Shown: piece after piece, positions 57,801 to 64,000 of the stretch | Numbering within the stretch: position 1 is the stretch's first letter | Layout: the number at the start of each line of letters is the position of its first letter | Assembly (NCBI GenBank): GCA_900088475.1 | Contig: FLMG01000529.1 | Location: 39,305 to 103,304 of the forward strand | Source of the DNA: Hyphochytrium catenoides | Lineage: Eukaryota > Sar > Hyphochytriomycetes > Hyphochytriales > Hyphochytriaceae | Reading direction: 5' to 3' | DNA: 64,000 nucleotides | Translations under genes and position numbers: made by a program | Notes under the pieces: model-generated | The model's database searches: none | What the model was told of the DNA's origin: nothing | What the model saw: the letters and a program-made list of their open reading frames with translations, nothing else

Positions 57801-59751
57801 ATGACACTTGGGCAGGATCTGCTTCAGTGGACGCAGCTTCTTATCCTATTTTGGTTTCTTATCGCTGTTGAGGTTAGCTACTATGTGATCGTTACCTTTT
57901 GCCAGGTCTTTCCATTCCCAAGTCTCTTAGACTACATCTACACCCATTCAAAGAGAGTTCGAGATGTATTCTCCACGCCTTTGCGATGGACGAGCAGGTC
58001 CAAGTCAGGGGAGTATGAATGGAGGTCTGCTGTTGATCTTATACGGGAGAATGGGTATCGAGTTGAGGAGCACACAGTGGAGACCAAGGACGGATTCGTT
58101 CTCGTTATGCAAAGGATCGCTGGAGGAAAGAGGCATGAGCAATCAGACGGGAATGGACGCAGGCCGGCAGTGTTACTGATGCATGGATTGCTGCAAAATA
58201 GCGAGGTAGGTTGACATGTGTTTCCTGTCGAGGAGGGATCTACTACTTAGCTAAGCGTGGGACATTGTGGCTACGACAGAGCTTTCTTATGAAAGGTTCC
58301 TCGCTTGGCTTCTTCCTAGCAGACGCAGGATATGACGTTTGGCTCGGTAATAACCGTGGGAACCGCTACTCGCACAAGCATATCCATTATCGTCCTAGCC
58401 AAGAGAAATACTGGGTAAGGAATAGTCAACTTTTTCTCTAGCTCTTGCGCTGACATGGTTGTCGTAGAACTATAGCATCGACGAACTGGCTCGCTATGAC
58501 GTTCCTGCAATGATAGAGTACATACTGGACATCACCAGCTCCAGACAGTTGTCGTATGTAGGGTTTTCGCAGGGGACGGCCCAAGCTTTCGCTGCTTTCT
58601 CTCATTCTCCCAAGGTGGGCACGTCGTTTGGAAATGAGGCCTCCTCTCTGATTAACTAGCCTTATTTTGCAGCTAGCATCCCGTGTCAATGTCTTCGTGG
58701 CTCTATCGCCTGCTGCAAGATGTCGGGGCTTGTCCAAATCTCTCCTATCTACTCTTGTCGAGAGCAATCTGAAGTTCATATACCTAATTTTCGGAAGAAA
58801 GGCTATGTTTAGCATTGTGACGTTTGTTCAGCCAATATTGTCCCGGCGAATGTTTGCGAAAGTAAGTTTGAACCCCTATGCACTTTGCGCAGCTAACTGA
58901 CAAGCATCCTCTGCCAGCTTTGTGACTTAAGCATGCGATACCTCTTCAAGTGGGATAACAGTCTGGTAAGTCCTCGGTATTGTCTAATCGGATCAGCCTT
59001 TTACCATCCTCATCTTTAGGTGTCAGAGGAACGAAAGCCGGAGCTCTACAGCCATATCTATGACACCGCATCTGTAAAATGCGTCGAACACGTAAGCGTA
59101 CATTGCCCGAGCAGTGTGGCAAACTACAACTTATAAGTAAATTTCAACAGTGGTTCCAGCTGATGAGAACAGGTTGCCTGTCTATGTATGAAGATGAGAG
59201 TCCTCGTTATGGACAAGTCCCTGTCAAGTAAGTGACTCCAGGTCCTTCACCCTTCCTATGCTGACACTCACATCTCGTAGGTATGATTTGTCCAAGATCA
59301 CGTGCCCGATTGCCTTGTTCTATGGACTGAAAGACACGGTAGGGCTTCTTTCCTTTCCCTGTTTGGTCATGGTGCCTGTTGTGGTGGAGGTCGTGATGAT
59401 GGGGGAGAGCAGGGTATCTTGCTCCAGACAGGTGTCTATCAGACGCCATTCTCATTAGAGCGCTTTTGGTGTCTCTGCTAGGTCATTGAGGTGCCTGATC
59501 TCATCAGCCAGCTGCCAGATACAACCTTCGTGCATATGGAACCAGAATTTGAGCATTTGGACTTCATCTGGGCCGATACGATCTCCTCAAAAGTCTATCC
59601 CTCCCTTCTGGCAGAGCTAGAGCGTTTTAACACTCAACCTGGAAAGGATCACCTGGGTCAGCGGCCTGCGGTTGCTTATTGCGTCCGTGAGACCAATAAT
59701 CTCACAACCCGTAGTGAGCCTGGGCAGGGTATTACTGCCATTGCAGGCTAA
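57801..59751 (+). CDS. Acid-lipase-family alpha/beta hydrolase (LIPA/steryl ester hydrolase-like)
   Basis: It likely splits triacylglycerols or steryl esters. Exons are 57801-58205, 58280-58414, 58468-58614, 58673-58861, 58918-58965, 59020-59091, 59151-59227, 59281-59338 and 59482-59751; phases agree, giving 466 residues. A membrane helix ([19 protein letters not shown]) near the N-terminus anchors the protein, as in yeast steryl ester hydrolases. The lipase core follows: [27 protein letters not shown] (oxyanion HG), [28 protein letters not shown], nucleophile elbow YVGFSQGT, and [14 protein letters not shown] with the catalytic Asp near [13 protein letters not shown], which supplies the His. 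All three triad members are therefore present. It ends with a Thr/Gly-rich tail. ATG 57801 is chosen because it precedes the anchor; the frame is open further upstream. Confidence 0.88.
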
Positions 59752-60005
59752 CTCTATGACCTTGTGGGTTATAAGCAATTTGAACACCAAAATGTACTCT
59801 GGTGATTAGCAGACCTCCGTTAGCTGTGACGACTGTTCGTTCATTTACAGATTAGTGTCGCGGGGAGAGTTCTAAGAATTTTGGGCTAGGACGAAGAGTC
59901 GAACCCGCGAAATGGAGCGACGGCGAACATATACATGTACAAGAGGCCAGAAACGGTTGAACAGTGCTGAACGCAATGCTGCAAGAGAGGAAAGAGAGCC
60001 AAAAG

Positions 60006-60416
60006 CTACTTGGACGAAGAAAGAGTCCTTTGGCGTTTTTCATGGAGTATACGTTGTGCGCGATGAAGTTCGCCAGATTGCATAACTCTCCAGAAGAGTG
60101 GATAGAGCTCCTTAATCTTGTCCAGAACAGCCTGCTTATAGTTCCTGGCGTTGGACGTATGCAAATAGCCAATTCTACTCAGGACTTCCATGTATTCACG
60201 GACCGCAGAGACTTCACCCTTCTGTAGAGCTTCCCAATAGAGAGGGACCTCTAGTCTGAGTTGGTAGTCTATTTCCATATCTCCAGTGAGGGCGGTATCT
60301 TGGTCTCCATCAACATCGCTGTGCTCCCCCACTTTGGACTCTACCGTTGATCTGACATCGTCGTCCCCATGCGATCTCCGAGTCTCTTCTTGTGCCTCAA
60401 TATGCTCAGAGTCCAT
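60006..60416 (-). CDS. Small hypothetical protein
   Basis: An open frame of about 136 codons from an internal ATG. The N-terminal third is acidic (GEHSDVDGDQD), the rest helical and mixed-charge (VPLYWEALQKGEVSAVREYM, LYPLFWRVMQSGELHRAQRI), with the pattern LYW/LFW...GE repeated about 40 residues apart. I do not know a family. It lies 255 nt past the lipase stop codon and converges on it. It could be the last exon of a longer gene or spurious. Confidence 0.3.
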   Translation of the reverse strand: MDSEHIEAQEETRRSHGDDDVRSTVESKVGEHSDVDGDQDTALTGDMEIDYQLRLEVPLYWEALQKGEVSAVREYMEVLSRIGYLHTSNARNYKQAVLDKIKELYPLFWRVMQSGELHRAQRILHEKRQRTLSSSK

Positions 60417-61266
60417 TAGAGTGTAGCATGTAAAGTGTGCATTAGTACTCAGGGCTAACATTGGGGCCCCGTTCCCGGCAAGCCAAAGGGAGAGGGTTTC
60501 TCTTCAGTCAGATACTCCTTTGATATCTTGCCATTGATCGAGGGTAAGCCAGGGTCGGTCTCTCTCCGCTTGCTGTTCAACAAATAGTGCAGCCCAACAA
60601 TCGAGCCTTACACTTCTTACAGGTGCTGGCTTTTTGAAAAGCTCCGAACGCCTATTGCCATATAGGGGACAGGATGTGGGTTCAATGCGTCAGAGGCGAT
60701 AGCAGTATCCCGTCTTCAGCGTTGATTCTTCCTCCTCGTCTCTCGCCACTTATAAGCTCTCGCTGCCTCCTCCTTCCGTCGCAAGAAAGACCCTGCAAAG
60801 AGCAATCCAGCTAATAAAAGGAGTTTGTCCAACTGGAACCTGTTTACCTTGGGTCCTTCGGAGTGTGCCCCTCTCAGTAGCGTGCTTGTAGTACTCGTAC
60901 CTCAATATTCATCCCGCAAGGTCTGCCTATATCTCTGTAAGACTCCGACCATGTCGATCATCCTTGCTCCAAGTGTCAGAACGGGTACCCTCTTATCTTT
61001 TCCGCTGGACCTGCTAGAGACATGCCTTCTGTGTCTCGCTTTGATTGGCTGAGCCCTTGACTAGTAGAGGGCCCTGAGGCCATATCCCGCTCGCTCATTG
61101 GCTAGATGTAGGATGGAGTCTTCTGATTGGCTCAAGCGCACATATCCTCACCGTCTGAGATTTTCCCTTTAGATTCATACAAGATCTTTGCGTTGATAAC
61201 TGAAAACCAAAATGGGCGATTCCATACATTGTAGTTGTACTCGTAGGGTCTCGGCTTTATCTTGCA

Positions 61267-61305
61267 TGCAATCTTGCAGGTGCAATTTCACATTGCAAGA
61301 TTGCA
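61267..61305. repeat. Perfect 12-bp inverted repeat
   Basis: Arms TGCAATCTTGCA (61267-61278) and TGCAAGATTGCA (61294-61305) with a 15-nt loop. It sits 322 nt upstream of the transposase ATG; it could be a subterminal hairpin of the element. Confidence 0.9.
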
Positions 61306-61346
61306 GTGAGATCCTAGACAGGCCTGATTAGAGTCGTGCACCACCC

Positions 61347-61375
61347 CTTAAAGTCGTGATCTACACGACTTTAAG
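61347..61375. repeat. Perfect 12-bp stem, 5-nt loop hairpin
   Basis: Arms CTTAAAGTCGTG (61347-61358) and CACGACTTTAAG (61364-61375). An extra copy of the AGTCGTG word lies at 61332-61338. It lacks the T-tract of a bacterial terminator and is more likely part of the transposon end. Confidence 0.9.
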
Positions 61376-61626
61376 AACTCCGCAGATTGCTTATTCTCGT
61401 GCACATAGTTCTCCCTAATAAAAGACTCCATGTGGAGTTTTGCGCCTTGGGTAAGGCTCCTTAGGCTGTAAAGGCTCCAAAAACAGCACTCTTTGCTCTC
61501 ACCCAACAAAAAACTCCAAGATCTCAATGAAGATCTGATCTCATCACGATCTCATTGTCTCCGGTTGCTTGCTCGTCACAAACAGCTCACCCGGATCGCT
61601 CATAACTACTTCATAGTGGTGCCAAC

Positions 61627-64000
61627 ATGGCTCCTCGTCGTAATAGACAGCAGCAACAACGCAATTACGAGTGGAGGGACACTTACGCTGACGAGTACGG
61701 CCTGAAGGTTGTTGCAAGAAATGAGAGAACTTCCAGGGTTGAAAGCGTCGCTTGTCGCTTTTGCGTTGCTTTTGGTCGTGAAGAGGCTAAGGCTGCAGGG
61801 GAAGAGATAGAAGGAGAAGAAGGAATTGATGATGGCAGCAGCAGAAGAGCCGCCGACGGCTCCTCCGGCGGCATCAACGACGAAAGTAACGTGGGGTCCA
61901 TTAACGATGTCATTGACGACGATGGCAGCAGGAGAAGAAAAAAGCAGCCCCGAAAGCGTACCACTCATCATAAGCTGTGGACCGGCCCAAGGTTCCGCAC
62001 GGACAACTTTCGGCACCACTTACACCAGCAGCATCCTTCCCGGTGGGAGGAATATCAAGAGCTCCGTAGGAACTATATCCAAGAGCTGAATACTGCAGCC
62101 GAGGACACCTCTTCCGCACTTCCCTCACCTCTCGCTACTCGGTACCAGTCGTTTTTCAGGACCACTTTTATTCCTGCGTACATCACAATAGACACTGGAA
62201 AGGAAAAACAATCGGCGACCATCAATATAGGCAAGGAGATTGTAGAGATCATTATCCTGGGGTTGCTGTTTGACTCTGAAGAAGTTGAAGATGCTGGTGC
62301 TATTACCCAGGCGAAGTCTATATTCCAGGAGGTTTACTCCTCTTCTCCTACTAGTGAAGGGGAAGACGGGGCAAAGCCACGTTATTGCTTCTTACAACAT
62401 CAAAATCGCCAACTTGGATCAACTGCGTTATGTGCAGCGATTGCTTGGGTGTGGCTTGTCCAATACCCAGTGCTCGCACGTTGTAAGAGCATCTCGAGAG
62501 CAGCTAGGGCAGCAGCTCGCCAAAGTTGGATACGCGTCGAGGGCTGACGTAGCGAAGATTGCGCGAATCACTTGTGCGATTAGCCTAGAAATGATTGGAG
62601 AGATGATGCGTACAGCTTGGACATATTCAATTGCTCTTGATGCCTCCACTGACTCGTTTGGGGTCAGCCTACTCGATATTCGAGTCCGGATTCCTGTCAA
62701 TGGAGACATGCAGAACTTCCATTTACTGGCCGTGCCTATGTATGCAGAACACAGTGGGGAAGAAATGTTTAACTTACTTTCTGACACCATTTCGGCCTTG
62801 GATGCAAATTGGAAGGTAAAGCTCATTGGAGTGACTACAGACGGAGCAGCTTCCATGACTGGGCTACGAAAGGGCATTGTTTCCCGTATACAAGCGGTGG
62901 TTTCTAAGGGGCTAATTCGAGTCTGGTGTGGCGCTCATCAATTGGATCTTGCTTTGAAGAAGGCTATCGATCAGCTTCCAGAGAGCTTCATGACAACGTT
63001 GACGAACATGATTGGGTATCTCCGACGCCAGCAGAAGCTCATTTCGGAAATGAAGAGCAAAAGTCCATACTATATCACGGTTCGCTGGTCTTCTCTTTGG
63101 CAAGTAGCTGTGTGGTACGTAAAGAATCGTGAACGCATCAAGGCATTCCTCACCGCAAAAGGAGTGGCATGGGCTCCATCTGAGCGATGGTGGCTGACTC
63201 TTGTGATGCTTCACAAGATGCTGGAGGCTTTTCATTCAACTAGTGCTTCTTTACAAGGGACGAACCTTACCCTCAGACAACAAACAGCGAGCTTAGGAGG
63301 TCTTGTGAGTGAGTTGGCTTTGATTATTGGTGCTATTCGCGATTGTGCCGCTCCCCTTGGCTCAGCTTCTGATACGATTATCCTGGAGGGGGAAATTGAT
63401 CCTGCTACTACTGCCAGTAGAACACGAATGAAGTTTGGGCAATTCACCTTATTGCAAGATCACGCGGAGCGACATATTAAGGGGAACAGCATGCTGACAA
63501 TGGCGATGTCAGGGCGTTTGGAGCCTGACGATATGGTCGAGGTTACCAAGGACGTATCTCGCGTTTACCTTCAAGCCATGCACTCGGTGGCGGCAATTGT
63601 CTCCGAACGCGATGCGAGAAATAAAGAGAAGGCAGATGCTGCTCCTCCCATCCTGCCGCTGGCTATTGCTGCCCTCTCTCGAATTGAGTTCACGGAGTTA
63701 CTTAGCGAGCACGAGGAGAGGCTGAGGCACACTTTTCCGAGGAGCGTGGTTGATCAAGGGATAAATAACGAGTTTGAGAAGTTGGTGGGACTGATATCTC
63801 GTGACTTAGAAGTGCGATCAGCCCTGACAAAGGCTTCGGAGAGCAATCAAGGGGACTTTAGCTCGTCGTGGCGGCCTCTTGGTGCTCGCTTCCCTAATCT
63901 GCTGCGGTTCGCTGCGGGGCTGGCCACTGTGATGCCCGGAACAGCCACCGTAGAGGCTGATTTCTCCGTTATTAACTATGAGAGAGATGAATACCGCTCT
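61627..64000 (+). mobile_element. hAT-superfamily transposase, frame-shifted, cut by window edge
   Basis: A cut-and-paste DNA transposase. The first frame runs from ATG 61627 to TGA 62547. It carries a BED-like zinc finger: Cys pair in VACRFCVAF, then an acidic insert, then FRTDNFRHHLHQQHP with the His ligands. Near 62340-62400 coding passes to the +1 frame, which is then open to the window end without a stop. That frame carries the hAT catalytic region: YSIALDASTDSFGVSLLDIR with the first Asp, KLIGVTTDGAASMTGLRKGI with the second, VWCGAHQLDLALKKA (the C/W..H motif), and near the edge a TVEADFSVINYE start of the C-terminal dimerisation segment. The order resembles transposases common in oomycetes and other stramenopiles. 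The shift could be a decayed copy, a sequence error, or a short intron; no convincing GT-AG pair is visible there. Confidence 0.85.

Larger units (their letters stand above)
60417..61626. other. Intergenic/5' flank of the transposase with hairpins
   Basis: No conserved gene. The right half holds two perfect inverted repeats and repeated short GATCTCA words just before the transposase ATG, so it may be the left end of the mobile element. I could not pick a terminal inverted repeat because the right end lies outside the window. Confidence 0.4.

Noticed and set aside
61347-61375. Intrinsic transcription terminator
   Set aside because: No U-tract follows, and such terminators are bacterial; a transposon-end hairpin is more sensible.

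Overview
The window is nuclear DNA from a unicellular eukaryote. Almost every gene is cut by short GT-AG introns (about 50-200 nt), the products are typical eukaryotic ones (26S proteasome ATPase, TM9SF, PMCA-type Ca2+ pump, FEN1, RCC1-like, mitochondrial proteins), genes lie tightly packed on both strands, and base composition is near 50% GC. Nothing suggests a plasmid, virus or bacterial contig. The style fits a compact stramenopile/algal genome such as a eustigmatophyte, but that lineage call is inference. Three runs of N (2090-2125, 16459-16516, 34326-34402) are assembly gaps. Most exon structures below were rebuilt by hand: splice phases agree across every junction given and conserved motifs run through them.

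Left third (1-22.4 kb): an unrecognised three-exon protein (1056-2913, +); a TMEM223-like mitochondrial cytochrome oxidase factor hidden in six small exons (3312-4295, -); a 17-exon CLC chloride channel/transporter (5306-9283, +) facing a mitochondrial-type DEAD-box RNA helicase (9313-11527, -) with only 29 nt between their stop codons; a small possible Nnf1/PMF1-like kinetochore protein (12273-12924, +); two large uncharacterised genes, one helical-repeat (14246-17828, +) and one with a C2-like segment (17998-21199, +); and a small PWI-like protein (21378-22352, -).

Middle (23-43 kb): TM9SF endomembrane protein (23164-26497, +) facing a 10-exon plasma-membrane-type Ca2+-ATPase with an animal-style C-terminal calmodulin-binding segment (26758-31529, -); mitochondrial methylmalonate-semialdehyde dehydrogenase (32563-34248, -); proteasome ATPase RPT1 (35023-36715, +) facing an 18-exon ABCB half-transporter (36873-41234, -); and an NnrU/Z-ISO-family membrane protein (41876-42892, +).

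Right third (43.6-64 kb): a GxGYxYP-family protein (43798-45928, +); an intronless 950-residue protein with a TerD-like C-terminal domain (46181-49033, -); FEN1 with a GC-AG intron (49986-51944, +); a 2.3-kb stretch with no gene; an RCC1-repeat protein (54233-56334, +); an acid-lipase-family hydrolase (57801-59751, +); a small unknown (60006-60416, -); and an hAT-type transposase running off the right edge (61627-64000, +), which is frame-shifted and preceded by two perfect hairpins.

The genes do not form one pathway; this is ordinary eukaryotic gene order. The most notable points are the two bacterial-looking single- or few-exon genes (TerD-like and GxGYxYP), the CLC protein that lacks its gating glutamate, the animal-like calmodulin tail on the Ca2+ pump, and the hAT element. 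I found no clearly new multi-gene system.
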